NCBI GenBank assembly: GCA_949752735.1
Contig: OX457037.1
Location: forward strand, 33,232,956-33,296,955
From: Lumbricus terrestris
Taxonomy: Eukaryota > Annelida > Clitellata > Crassiclitellata > Lumbricidae
Reading direction: 5' to 3'
Length of the DNA: 64,000 bases
Shown here in pieces: positions 1 through 10,898 of the stretch; position 1 is the stretch's first letter, and each line of letters opens with the position of its first letter. The notes under the pieces were generated by a model. The model did no database searches and was not told where the DNA came from. It worked only from the letters and a program-made list of their open reading frames with translations. The translations under genes were made by a program, and so were the position numbers.

Positions 1-160
1 TAATAATAATAATAATAATAATAATTTTTTGATTTTCTGTTTTTTGATTTTTGTTTTAAGCTTGAGTGATGTTTTAATAAAGGTTGAAAAATAATAATAA
101 TAATAATAACAATAACAATATTAATAATAATAAAATGATAATAATGTTAATATTCGTTAA
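1..160. repeat. (TAA)n microsatellite at the left edge
   Basis: TAA/AAT repeats fill 1-25 and recur from about 90 to 145, separated by T-rich DNA. Confidence 0.8.
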
Positions 161-373
161 GCTAACAAGTACGCAGTAAGATTACATGCAAATGACAACA
201 AGTTAATTGGAGTCGAATGCAACTGTTATGGCAGCGTGCAAGACGCTCATTCGCCATTTTCCTCGATATATTTACAGTTGCTAACCCTAGCGAGTGGAAG
301 ACTAAGTCATAGTTTATGGGCCTCGCAGGTATCGACCCAAGACCTTCTGATCTTTGTGCCTGTGCATTATCAA

Positions 374-430
374 GTAAGTAAGTAAGTTGAACCTTTTTTA
401 CTCCATTTGCAAATGCACAATGGGACATCA
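374..430 (-). mobile_element. LINE 3'-end fragment with (CTTA)n tail
   Basis: Reverse complement of the sequence at 25,880-25,965: cccattgtgcatttgcaaat, then a short A/T-rich end, then a (CTTA)n tail. The shared 3' end marks one LINE family. Confidence 0.55.
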
Positions 431-970
431 ACACCTAATGCAATTATAACACACAGAAGTAATAATAAGTCTAGTAATATACATGAAAAGTAATTCATTC
501 AACCATCTCCCCAATGTAACAATACAATTTATACAAAACAAGACAAAGAACCAGCTGGACAGCATCCTGGTCATGAGGTCTTCTTGACCTGTTAATACCA
601 TATGCGCCTTCCTAACGGGACTTGATTAGTTGGAGTGGCTGAGCGTGAGTGAGCCGCCTGAAGGTGACCTGCGCTCTTCCGGGAGCGGAGGAGCAGATGT
701 AGAATTTACGATTTTCGGTTGCACTTAGACGACTGTCTAACTTTAGTGTCGGTGGATCTGTTGCATATCGATGCAACCGACGACGACTGTTGCACCGGTG
801 GTGCAACAGACAACGTCGTGTGCAACACCCTTCCTTCTTTTTTGCTCTACCCACTTTCATTTGACGCATGGCCGTTGCCAAATTGACCCTCGATGTGTTT
901 CCAGAACACAGTTTTTAGCTCCTACTGTTAGGCCTAATATTGATGGGATGATGGCCGAGGATTGGCCGGC
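430..970. other. Unassigned stretch
   Basis: Mixed-composition DNA from 430 to 970 with no convincing exon, repeat ends or RNA gene. Short open frames on both strands lack family features. Confidence 0.4.
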
Positions 971-1062
971 AGGCAGACTGGTTCCCTGTCCGCTGGCAGA
1001 CTGGTTCCCTGTCCGCTGGCAGACTGGTTCCCTGTCCGCTGGCAGACTGGTTTCCTGTCCGT
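971..1062. repeat. 23-bp tandem repeat, about 4 copies
   Basis: Unit ggcagactggttccctgtcc + gct, nearly perfect. It explains the repetitive open frames on both strands here. Confidence 0.9.
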
Positions 1063-1329
1063 CCGCAGCCCGGGAAATGCTCGGGCAGTTGCCTTGGCAG
1101 CGCGCAACAGCTGTAATCCCATGGCAGCACCGAGGGTCGGGTCGGTTATCGATCATTGCTAAGGCCAACTGCAGTCAGTCAAAAGCTGTGTAGAAATTCT
1201 CCAGAGGGGAAACCCTGAGGCTGCTTTTGAGTTGCAGCAGCGTCTCTTCTGTATCTTTACATCTTGTATCTCTTCACAAGATTTCAGTCTGGCGTAGACT
1301 GTCTCCCTTGGTGCGAGCGTCCGTCGCCC

Positions 1330-1740
1330 TCCGTTACATGCTTAGGGATTTGCAGCAGCTTTGATTCTCAAATCATAGTTTGTTGTGGTTGGTCCATACA
1401 TGTGGAATAACCTTCTTCCTCCCGCAACAAAGGTTAAACTAATGTCTCGCTTTTTCTCATTTGTCTCTTGCTTTTTAAAGGCATTTCTTTGTCCCCCCCA
1501 CTCCCCTCTCCCCGAGGTTTTTCTTGCTGAGTCATTCTGTATAAGGTGGTATAATAATAAATTTATGCAATGCAATAAATTGTGCCAGCGTTTCTGCAGA
1601 GCAAACGTTGGGAGAGCGTGACGTGAGCTATTTATGTACTTACTTATTTATTTCTGATTAATTGCCTTTGGATATTTTGTGTTATTGCTCGTTCGGCTGA
1701 TGGAAAACCATCGACCAATAAAGAGATCATCAATCACGAT
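1330..1740 (+). mobile_element. LINE 3' end (L2/CR1-like)
   Basis: The peptide VVGPYMWNNLLPPATK followed by FLKAFL matches the GPxLWNSLP...LK..L terminus of L2/CR1-type reverse transcriptase proteins. The 3' end follows (ggaaaaccatcgaccaataaa). The 5' part is missing. Confidence 0.6.
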
Positions 1741-1984
1741 CGTCTCTCTTTCTCTCTTTCTTCCCATATTACAAAGTGGACTCAAATAATCGACCAACGA
1801 GATCTCTGCTCGTCACACGTAATGATAACCGCATATTCTGCAGGAATGAGCGAACACTTCTTCTCAACGACGAAGGCTGCATCAGCTCGTGTTTGCACTT
1901 TCTCTGTCTGAGTGGCTTCTAGGGCATTGATTTTGCAGCACCTCTGACCCATGCAGATATACAGATAATTATAATGAAGCTGGA

Positions 1985-2185
1985 CCTGTGTGTGCGTGTG
2001 TGGGGTGTGTGTGCGTGCACATGCATGTTTGTTTGTTTGTGTGTGTGTGTGTGTGTGTGCATGCGTGTTTATGTGTGTTTGGGTGTGGGTGTGCATGTTT
2101 ATGTGTGTGTGTGTGGACGTGTTTGGGTGTGTGTTTGTTTGTGTTTGTGATTGTGTGGGTGTGTGTGCACGTGCACGCGTGTAAT
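1985..2185. repeat. (GT)n-rich microsatellite
   Basis: Imperfect GT/GTGTTT repeats. They generate spurious Cys/Val-rich frames on the plus strand and His/Thr-rich frames on the minus strand. Confidence 0.9.
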
Positions 2186-2186
2186 G

Positions 2187-2950
2187 TAATGTAATTAGTA
2201 CCGGTAATTTATATGGCGCCGCTCACAACCAAGGCCATTCAGTAGCGCTCCCAGTGCGATAACCCCTAGAGAAAAAATAGGTCTTAAGAAGAGAGAGAGA
2301 TGTAGATAACGATCCTGAAAGTAGAGTCCCATGCAGAGTGGAGGGAAGAGAATTCCACAAAGAGGGCCCAATGATGGCGAAGGATCGAGTTTGAGCAATA
2401 GTGGTCCTAGCTCGTGGAACAAACAAGTCAGCCCTGTCCAGAGAACGGAGAGGTCGATGAGAAGATGCTGATAGAGGAGAACGAATGAGATCACTGAGAT
2501 ACATCGGTGCAAGACCCAGTTTGGATTTGAGTACCAGAGAAAGGACTTTATATTGTATGCAGGCAGAGAGAGGAAGCCAGTGTAGTTGGTTAATCATGAA
2601 CGATGATATATGAGAGTACTTAGGAAGGCGCGCAATTAATCGAGCAGCAGCATTAAGGACAGATTGAATGGGAGATAGGCGGACCTTTGGAAGACCAATA
2701 AGAAGGGAGTTACAGTAATCAATTCTGGAACAGACAAAAGCATGGACTATTGATGTCATGGTTGAAAGGGAGACAGATCTGCGAATGGACCTGAGACGAC
2801 GGAGGTGAAAGTAAGAGGAGCGCGTAAGGTTGGTTACATGTGTTGAGAATGTCAGCGAGCAGTCAAGAGTGACACCTAGGTCACGAACAGAAGTTGAAAA
2901 TGTAAATTGAGGAAAGGTCTGAGATAGAAGCAAAAAGTCAATTTTTTTAA
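2187..2950 (-). mobile_element. L2-like LINE, 3' part of the reverse transcriptase ORF
   Basis: A 236-codon frame (2933-2223) has VRDLGVTLDCSLTFSTHV, SRIDYCNSLLIGLP, NAAARLIARLPK and LHWLPL, then GPSLWNSLPSTL: the C-terminal RT/connection region of L2/CR1-type LINEs. The 3' end is (ATTAC)n-like at about 2,186-2,196. Strongly 5'-truncated. Confidence 0.85.
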
Positions 2951-2975
2951 TTTGCTGGGGAGTGCCAAGCCAATA

Positions 2976-2978
2976 TCA

Positions 2979-3063
<85 letters not shown>
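2976..3063. repeat. (GT)n microsatellite
   Basis: Nearly pure GT dinucleotide run just beyond the truncated end of the L2-like LINE. Confidence 0.95.
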
Positions 3064-3065
<2 letters not shown>

Positions 3066-3354
3066 GTGAGTTAGGAAGTAAGAATATCCTTCAATGAGCC
3101 AACTGCTAACCGCATATTGATGTACACGCATCATGGTGCTCACGATGCTCTAAATGAGCCAGTCTATCTTTTTCCTATCTTTATATTAAAACATCTTCGT
3201 GATATATAGGTTCTTCGTGATATATAGGTTTTTCACGTGAAGCTGTCAGCAGGAGGAATGATGCAATCATGGGTTCTGGCCCCTTAGGGGGGTTGCAGAC
3301 AGAATAAACTCTAGGCTTTAGTAGAGAGGTAGAATTAAGCAAGGCATGTAACAC
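3064..3354. other. Unassigned stretch with short duplication
   Basis: ttcgtgatatatagg occurs twice in tandem near 3,196-3,228. Nothing else recognisable. Confidence 0.4.
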
Positions 3355-3760
3355 ATGGCCTTTGTCTGGATCAGAATCACAGAGAAGAAGAAGAGGTGGG
3401 ATTATCCGCCTTTAGACATTGCTATGCAAAGAACAAATGAATGGGTTCTGGAGACGGCTGGCGTAGAAAGGAGTCTACTGGAGTCAATTAAAGGAAGGAA
3501 GTTGTCATACTTCGGGCACATCATGAGGAAACATGGAGACTGCTTGGAGAAGGAGATTATGCAAGGCACGGTTCCAGGAGCAAGATCAAGAGGAAGACCT
3601 AGGAAGAGGTGGTGGGACAACATGTGTGAATGGATGGGATTATCAACAGAGCAATTGTTGAGAGCAACCGAAGACAGGAGAGGATGGAGAAGAACTGTCC
3701 AAAATGCGACCAACCCTCGTGTCGAGGATGGTTGAAGGCAAGGCAAGGCAATTCAAAGAA
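3355..3760 (+). mobile_element. RTE-like LINE, C-terminal fragment
   Basis: A 126-codon frame contains RKLSYFGHIMRKHGDCLEKE and SRGRPRKRWWDNMCEWMGLS with DRRGWRRTV, the typical end of RTE-type reverse transcriptase proteins. An (AAGGC)n tail follows the stop. Confidence 0.75.
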
Positions 3761-4127
3761 CCAAAGGACGGTGAGTCCTCAAGGAAGGTAATGGTATGTA
3801 GGTATAATGGGTATATAATATGTAATGTATATAATTTCATATGCATATGAATGCATGTTTGTGTGTATGTATGCGTGTGTGTGGAGGTGTGTGTGCGTGT
3901 GTGTGGCTGCATGTATATACATATATACATTATACATACATATATTGGTATACATATATCTGAAACTACTTTTAGGACTGTTATAGAGCTATACATAATC
4001 ATGATCTATCTAGCATGTATATCCTTTTTATAAGCCCAGCTGTGTAGTGCATATCTGTATATACTCTTTTGAACTCTTAATAAGCCTAGCTTTTATATCT
4101 ATATTATATATGCACACACATATACAT

Positions 4128-6203
4128 TAGGGTGTCCCCAAAAAACTTTTTCTTGAAATTCTTTGGTCTCTCCAGTCAAAAAGTTTCCTATGGAGATGAT
4201 AATATTTGTGTAATTTTTTCGAATTTTTAAGAAAAATTTTAGGGCGCCCCCAAGGAGCCCCAAATTTTATATATAGCGTACTATGATATTCGTGTGCAAA
4301 TATTTCAATACAATGAAGCAGCGTCATTCACACCACATATTTTAAATATTTTCGCACAAAATATGATATGTCATACAATGTAATTGCTCAAAAAATGTTA
4401 TGCTATATTTTTCTCAGACTGGTTTTGCAGTTAATTGACTGAAATATGACAAAATTGATATATGCACAGACTTTCATGTATTATTAGCATTTGGAATATT
4501 ATTTAACCATTATTGACTACTATAATAATTCGACCATTTATTCAAAACAGAGTTTACTTTGAAATGGCATATTGGTACACAGTACCAAATGTGAGATAGT
4601 CACATGTTTGGTCCAATCAGTAGTTCACTACATCGGAAGAAGTGACTCAAGAGAGTCATGGTTGCAATTTGGGAAGTACTTTTTATGTTTTTCAACAGCT
4701 TGCAATTAGAACTGTTTATGACTTTCATTTGTTATGGCATTAAATGTCTGTATCAGGCACAGCCAGTACCACATGTCAAATTCCTCACGATTACAATGGC
4801 TTAATTGTACGGTTTTTCAGATGGTCAAACAGCAGAACTCTCTAGAGAGCTATCGTCAATGCCGGTAGTTTGGAAAAGGTTTTGAGAGATATATAGCTCT
4901 GGTAAAGTTGTGGAAGAAACTTGACCAAGTAAGATCCAATTTCGGGGTCTTGTGTAGTACGAGAGTTGTTTCCTTGTGTGGTGTTAAGAGATCGGAAAAC
5001 AATTCAAGAGTTGCATGCTCTGGATTGAAGTATCAAGAATGGCATTGCATTGCTTTAAGTGCAGTAATACTGAGACCAGGATAATCATATATGCTTATCT
5101 TCTAACTAACATGATGCAATTAAATGGAGCATCAGCTGAGATCGGACAGTGCGCCAGGATAGAATGTAGGCTTACACTGATACAACAAAAGTTGTTAAAG
5201 TGTTTTAATTGTGAATCATTATCTGTGAAACAGATGACAGTCTCATTTCCATAGAACGGCAACTACATTTTCATTGAGTAATATAACGGTAATACAACAT
5301 ACTCTATCTGAAGAGCATCAAACTTGCAAATACCAGTTATGTTTGGTACATCCATCCCATCATCAACTCAGCAAATATAAAGAATTCATGGAAATCCTCC
5401 ACAGGATGATGCTCTGTGAGCCTGATCCAAAAAGCAAGTTTTAAAGCCCTCAGTTAACAATAATTATCTTTTGGGGTTTGTTGCCGCAGAAACTGACGTT
5501 TGTTTTATTTGAACCAGTTTCATCAAACATCTTGAAAACACAGCATATCTGCAGCCTTTTAGATGGTCAAAGACATGCATAAAAGTCGCTGGAAAGCATC
5601 ACCTCAAAGAAAGCACAAGTTCTCATATAGATGGTCAATTCCTCAACTTTGACAGTGCTTTAGTTTTACTGTGACTTGCCATGACAATAAAATTAACCAA
5701 TATTGTAATATATAAAGTATGTAGCCATTAAACCATATTTGCATTATGTAACAGACTGTAGTGAAAAGAATATATCAAACAGTCTGAAATTTCGTTTTGC
5801 ACACTTTACGAAATGGCTGCTACATACATGCAAACCCACGATGAAACAGCAGCTCTGCATGAAATTATATATATTATATATAATATTATATATATGTATG
5901 TATATATAGGGCATATATATATTATATATATATATATATATATATGCGTGGTGTACTTATTCAGAACGAAAATGGCGTTGGGCTGCAGAAAATCCAAGGT
6001 TCATGAAAATACGCATGAGTGAAATTGATAAAGATAGCGGCAGACCACAATGCATTTTTATGATATCTTATAGCCCTTTGGGGACCCCCAAATGCCCTTG
6101 AAAAAATTTGAAGTTATTTCCCCAAAGTTATCTTCCACCAATGATACTTTTTGGCTGGAGAAACTTAGCATTTTCAAATATAACCTCAAAATGGGACACC
6201 CTA
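4128..6203. mobile_element. 2.08-kb DNA transposon with TAGGGTG termini and 8-bp TSD
   Basis: Left end tagggtgtcccc, right end gggacaccc+ta (inverted). It is flanked by perfect 8-bp direct repeats atatacat at 4120-4127 and 6204-6211. Subterminal inverted segments near 4,230 (gggcgcccccaagg) and 6,070 (ttggggacccccaaatgccc) also pair. No transposase is recognisable; short frames inside are not convincing. The 8-bp TSD fits hAT, P or Sola1-type elements. Related termini occur at 53,825-55,882. Confidence 0.8.
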
Positions 6204-6204
6204 A

Positions 6205-6386
6205 TATACATGTATGTATGTATGTATGTATGTATGTATGTATGTATGTATGTATGTATGTATGTATGTATGTATGTATGTATGTATGTATGTATGTATG
6301 TATGTATGTATGTATGTATGTATGTATGTATGTATGTATGTATGTATGTATGTATGTATGTATGTATGTATGTATGTATGTATGTA
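6205..6386. repeat. (TATG)n microsatellite, about 45 units
   Basis: Nearly perfect tetranucleotide run that starts at the target-site duplication of the preceding transposon, which probably landed in a pre-existing repeat. It creates Met-Tyr-Val-Cys and Tyr-Ile-His-Thr pseudo-frames. Confidence 0.97.
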
Positions 6387-6870
6387 GTCCTGGGCACGAC
6401 GTTAAACTGCATCCATCCTATGCCACAGGGAACCAACAACGTCCCTGTGCCGGTCCTAAGCCCGGATAAAATGAGGAAGGTTTGCCAGATGGGTGGAGAT
6501 ACGCTGGCAGTAAAAGACCAAGACGATTGAAATCCGCAAAAACCACGGCACAAGTGACATAGCGACCCAGATGCTTCAAGGTGTCATGATGTGGAGCTGA
6601 CCTGCACAGGCCGATCAGTACAGACCAGTGGAGAGAGTCGGGGGGAGAGAGCGTGGGACACATACGGGCATTGACCCAGGTTGTCCTTCATGCCTCTCTC
6701 CCAATATTCTCTTCATCAGACAAGGTGGTCTAGCTGGTTCAAGATGTTGATGGTATGGACCTGCAGACCGGACAGGTTGAAGATGGGCAGCATGATGCGA
6801 GACAGACTCAAACAGAGAGTGGCGCCGGACACCTACGGGCATTCAGCCCAAGGATTTCGATGACGACGAT
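6387..6870 (+). mobile_element. Probable LINE 3'-end fragment between two TATG arrays
   Basis: GC-richer insert with a 3'-terminal gatgacgacgatgatg tail that runs into (TATG)n. The block ccctgtgccggtcctaagcc cggataaaatgaggaaggtt resembles 3' UTRs of RTE-type LINEs. No intact protein. Confidence 0.4.
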
Positions 6871-6871
6871 G

Positions 6872-6946
6872 ATGTATGTATGTATGTATGTATGTATGTA
6901 TGTATGTATGTATGTATGTATGTATGTATGTATGTATGTATGTATG

Positions 6947-6980
<34 letters not shown>

Positions 6981-7080
6981 TGTATGTATGTATGTGTATT
7001 ATGTATGTGTGTGTATTATGTATGTATGTATGTATGTATGTGCGTGTGTGTATTATGTATGTATGTATGTAATACTATGT
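6872..7080. repeat. (TATG)n microsatellite, second array
   Basis: Same unit as 6,205-6,386, less pure towards the right (TATG/TGTG mix). Confidence 0.95.
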
Positions 7081-8285
7081 ACGTGTGTGAATGCTTTTGA
7101 GATATCATGATGATCATAATAGTAAATTTTGAAATTTCTTCAGAGGAGCCTAAGAGCTAAGCATGGGCTTCAGCTTATTTACATGCAATATCAGACCATT
7201 TGAATCTGGAGCTTGTGTTTTCATGCAGCCGAGTGCAAAGAGTCTTAGAATTTAAATCCTACAGCTTTGAGGCTTGTTTCTGATAAATTCTTGGCTATAC
7301 TTGACAAATTGAGCTGACTTTTCCTAGACAGAAGTTAAGATTACGGTCCCTATGGATCAGTTCCCTTGACAGCACATGTATATTTAATTTTATGATGTGT
7401 CTAGTGATGCCAGTGTTCTTAGTAGTCACAATGTCACATGATATGGGTTTTACCCTTTCTTGAGTCTACTTACTTACCTGTTGACTAAAATAGCACTCAC
7501 TTGCTGAGTGGTAACTTATTGCCAGTTAGTGGGTGAAGTTTCTTTTCCACATATTTGTATGCACACTCTTAGTTTCTTACTTTAATAAATGGTATTCTCC
7601 TACTTTTGAAGATGGAGATAATACTCCCGTTCACTAGAGGCAAGGCCATCAGCTGGGGGAATTGTGCTTCTGACAGCAAAGGACCTGAAACACAGGAGAT
7701 GCAACAAAGTGTATATATATATAGCCTATATACTCTTGGCATGTCAGCAACTTTTAGCACCCGTACTCAGACTAGGCACAAGTATCAGCTGCCAATGCAA
7801 TGTGGATTGCTTCAGTGAACTTGAAGCTGCTTTTAGCTCACGGGATCGAATGGGGGAGGGGGATATGCTACGCTCTGGCGTTTACATCATCCCTGGAGCT
7901 TTCCAGCCAGGATCCTTGCATTCGTGTCCACCTTATATACAGACAACCTGAGTGGACTCCAAGGACTGTATTAGAGCAAAATAATTTTTGCCAATGTCAA
8001 CAAGCTTTGTTGTCACGAGAAGAGTCGTTCATCTATGGATCCATGTTTTCAAAGAGAGGGGAAGCATTTGACTGATTGGGGTTCATTTGGGTGGGTGGGG
8101 GTGGGTTGGGGAGGTGCGATCTGCTGATCCATTGGCGCCAGTGATCTTCTTGCTGCGCTAGTAAATGGAATTATGTAGCATGTAGTCCACTGTGGCCTGT
8201 TAGGCTACTGTAGACAAACAGGGGAACCTCTGTGCAGGCTTAGATTATGCGGATGATGTTTGGGGTTGCCCAGGGTTAGCGGTTT
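7081..8285. other. Unassigned AT-rich stretch
   Basis: No exon with family features, no transposon ends. A short block near 7,605-7,690 and 7,880-7,960 has somewhat balanced composition but no credible splice sites, so it is not called. Confidence 0.35.
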
Positions 8286-8289
8286 ACTC

Positions 8290-8445
8290 ATTTTGAGGAT
8301 CCACTCTATGCCTATGGGGCCAGGGAGACCAAAGCTTTTGCATTTTGAGGATCCACTCTATGCTTATGGGGTCAGGGAGGCTAAAGCTTTTACATTTTGA
8401 GGATCCACCCTATTATGCTTATGGGGTCAGGGAGGCGAAAGCTTT
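8290..8445. repeat. About 52-bp tandem repeat, 3 copies
   Basis: Unit begins cattttgaggatccactcta and ends in aaagctttt; each copy carries BamHI-like ggatcc and HindIII-like aagctt words. Confidence 0.85.
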
Positions 8446-10100
8446 TAGTTTGCGGTCAACAGGGATAAGACGAAGAAGAAGACGAAGCAGCGCCATCTGG
8501 TCATTGACGATCAGTGGTTGAAAGCAATGAGTTAAAGATTCTTGAAGCCCTGTTTACGTCAGCACGCACTCAGCGTCCGTGCATTGAGTCCAGGAAATGA
8601 CGACGATGCACCAAATTGCTATCACCTGATCCCCCCCATGTTCCCTCTGGATGAGGAGAGCATATGGTGCTCTACGGTTGAGCTGAATACTAAACTACGG
8701 CTCTATATCATGCTTCTGCTGCCAGTGCTCATGTGCTCGGTAGCGATGTAGCCCATTTGGGAGACAATATCGTCCTCAACCGCGTCCCCCACTCGGACTA
8801 ATCAAATCTTCACCATCCCCGCTCGTCCCACATGGTTTGTTCCCATGCCCACCCCATGTTTCTCCTCATCCTCATCTCATGTACATCACATTCCCGACAA
8901 AGAAATGTTTTAATTTCATCAATTGAAATTTTATAAAAGCAATTTCTAGCCTACGTAGCTATTTGTATTGCTGATTGAATTTACGAAATTCACCCAAAAT
9001 GGCAGATGATCTTGTTGAAAGTTTGCGTCAGCCAAGTCCTGACTAATTCTGAATAGATGATAAGTTGAATGCCTCATGAAATAAAAACATCTCCACCTCA
9101 TCATCACCCTAGATTTTGAATGCGATCCTTGTAGCTTTAAAATGACTTGTGAAGTCTACCATAGATTATGGACTACTGGACGGGTAGTATGGAGCACCAA
9201 CACTCCAACAGCTTCCGTTGCTGTGACTTTATCGCAGCGCTCGTTCCCCATTGCCACTGTATTACAGTGACAGAAAACCTATTACTTCAGTAAAACCGAA
9301 ATTGCTGTTCCCCGTTACCGCATTATTTACAGTGGTTTTACCATGGATGAAATTACCATGCCATTCTCTCTATATATCATGTATAGAGCTCTGCATGACT
9401 TGCTACGCAACAGAAGTACTAATAAAAAAGCCAAATTGGCGCTGTCCACCTGTGGTGTCTCTGGAGGATCATGCGGATCGAATGCTTGGATCTTGTGAGC
9501 AATAGCATGATCAGAAGGAGATGAGAGATGCGACCAGTTTCTGGCACTGTCCGCAAAAGCTATGTTAAGGTCCTACGCTTCTTTGAACAACATGTTGAAG
9601 ATGAGAATCCCAGGAGAGCTGTATGAACTGCTGTGAACACATGGTGCTCTGCAGTTGAGCTGAATACTAATTGCTTGTTACATGTTTAAAGACACTGCCA
9701 TATCAAAGATGATTAGTGTCGCCCTCATCCTTTATCCAGGCTTGGGACTGGCATTGGCAGAGTGCAACCAGTGGCAGAGTTGCTGAATACTAAACTTCTG
9801 CTGAATAGTAAACTACAGCTATATATTATAATTATATTCTGAGGCATTAGAGAAGATCACGTGGTTGACCACCTATGCTTCGCTTCGGGCATGGGGAAGA
9901 AGGATCCTGTGGAACTACACTGTGGTCTTCATACAGCATTGAGTTTGATCAACGGCCACATGGTCTGGCATCACATTTCTTATGTGACTCAGCAAAGTTG
10001 ACCACCAGAGTGATCAATCTAAGTTATCGTTAACCTGTCTTCTGTATGTTGTTACCTGATTGATGCCTATCTAATTAAACATAATCCACATAAAAAAATA
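8446..10100. other. Unassigned stretch with internal duplications
   Basis: The phrase tggtgctct..ggttgagctgaatacta occurs near 8,665 and again near 9,640, with partial copies near 9,780, suggesting an old dispersed or duplicated repeat. No gene. Confidence 0.35.
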
Positions 10101-10199
10101 ATCATAAAATTATAAATATGGACATAATCTCCCTCCCTTTGCAACCTTCCCGATCACCAGTTTCTTCATATGCAATATCAATCTGACTTGACTCAAGAA

Positions 10200-10495
10200 T
10201 GATAAGCTTCTTCTTCTTCTTTAAGTTCTCTGCCCCCTCGTCAGGTTTCAACTTCCAATGACGCCATTCTTCTATTCGCTGTGCTTTTCTCTTCAGTTCG
10301 TTGTATCCATCAGTCATCATCCATCCCAGCATCGTCTGTCTCGGTCTTCCTCTCTTTCTTTTCCCCTCCAATCTCCCTTTTATGATTTCTCTCATGAGGG
10401 AGTCCCCTCTTAATATGTGTCCAATCCAATTCTTTTGTCTTTCTCTTAAAGTTGTCAACATGTGATCTTTTTTCTCCTACTCTTTGCAGCACCTG
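10200..10495 (-). mobile_element. RTE-like LINE C-terminal fragment
   Basis: The minus-strand frame contains RQKNWIGHILRGDSLMREII, GKRKRGRPRQTMLGWM and RIEEWRHW, the same terminal domain as at 3,355 but a different family. It ends in a degenerate A-rich tail. Confidence 0.65.
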
Positions 10496-10524
10496 TTCAT
10501 TCGTCAGAAATGTTAACGTCAGTA

Positions 10525-10717
10525 CAGGGCTGTTTTTAAGGAATTTTTAGAACTGCACAATCCCTTCTTTCCTTTCCGATCCTCCATGGTAAATTACTTC
10601 CAATCGGAGGGCAATGACCCTTTTGCTAGTTTTAACTGTACACAAGTGCTTCTACAACTGCACAAATTCATTTAGAACTGCACATTTTGTGTACATCTTC
10701 ATGTTTAAAAAAACCAC
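10525..10717 (-). mobile_element. MITE-like repeat (diverged copy of the element at 23,533)
   Basis: Begins cagggctgtttttaagg and contains agaactgcacaatccctt, cttctacaactgcacaaatt and agaactgcacattttgtgta. This is the reverse complement of the 194-bp element at 23,533-23,726. The right end is blurred. Confidence 0.65.
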
Positions 10718-10776
10718 GGTAGGTACCTAAATGGTCATAACCTGGCATTTTCTTGTTTGGTTGCTGGCTGTTGTAG

Positions 10777-10898
10777 GTACCCGGATCATACAGTCATCCG
10801 ATTGTTTTGTACACTGGCGTGATGGGAAAACCGGTCGCGAGTGGGGACTCAACTTCACGGCACCGTTTGATGCACGAGCCTTCCGCGACTGCTGTATG
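10777..10898 (+). CDS. sif/TIAM: sif/TIAM exon 1 (first recognised): end of N-terminal EVH1/PH-like domain
   Basis: Acceptor ctgttgtag, donor ATG|gtaaga. It starts with the last two bases of a codon (phase 1) and ends in phase 0. The peptide CFVHWRD...[19 protein letters not shown] follows the last strands and helix of an EVH1 domain (FxxWRD...YGLNF...A..F) and closely resembles the N-terminal part of fly Sif. The front half of the domain must lie upstream; no convincing exon for it was seen. A 190-bp MITE-like repeat ends about 60 bp before the acceptor. Confidence 0.85.

Noticed and set aside
6092..6553. Long Met-Tyr-Val-Cys and Tyr-Ile-His-Thr open frames on both strands
   Set aside because: They are translations of the (TATG)n microsatellite, which has no stops in several frames.
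7606..7951. Possible missing EVH1 exon (a peptide with DPCIRVHLIYRQ)
   Set aside because: Only faint resemblance to the Sif EVH1 strand, no good donor, and the frame continues without the expected residues.
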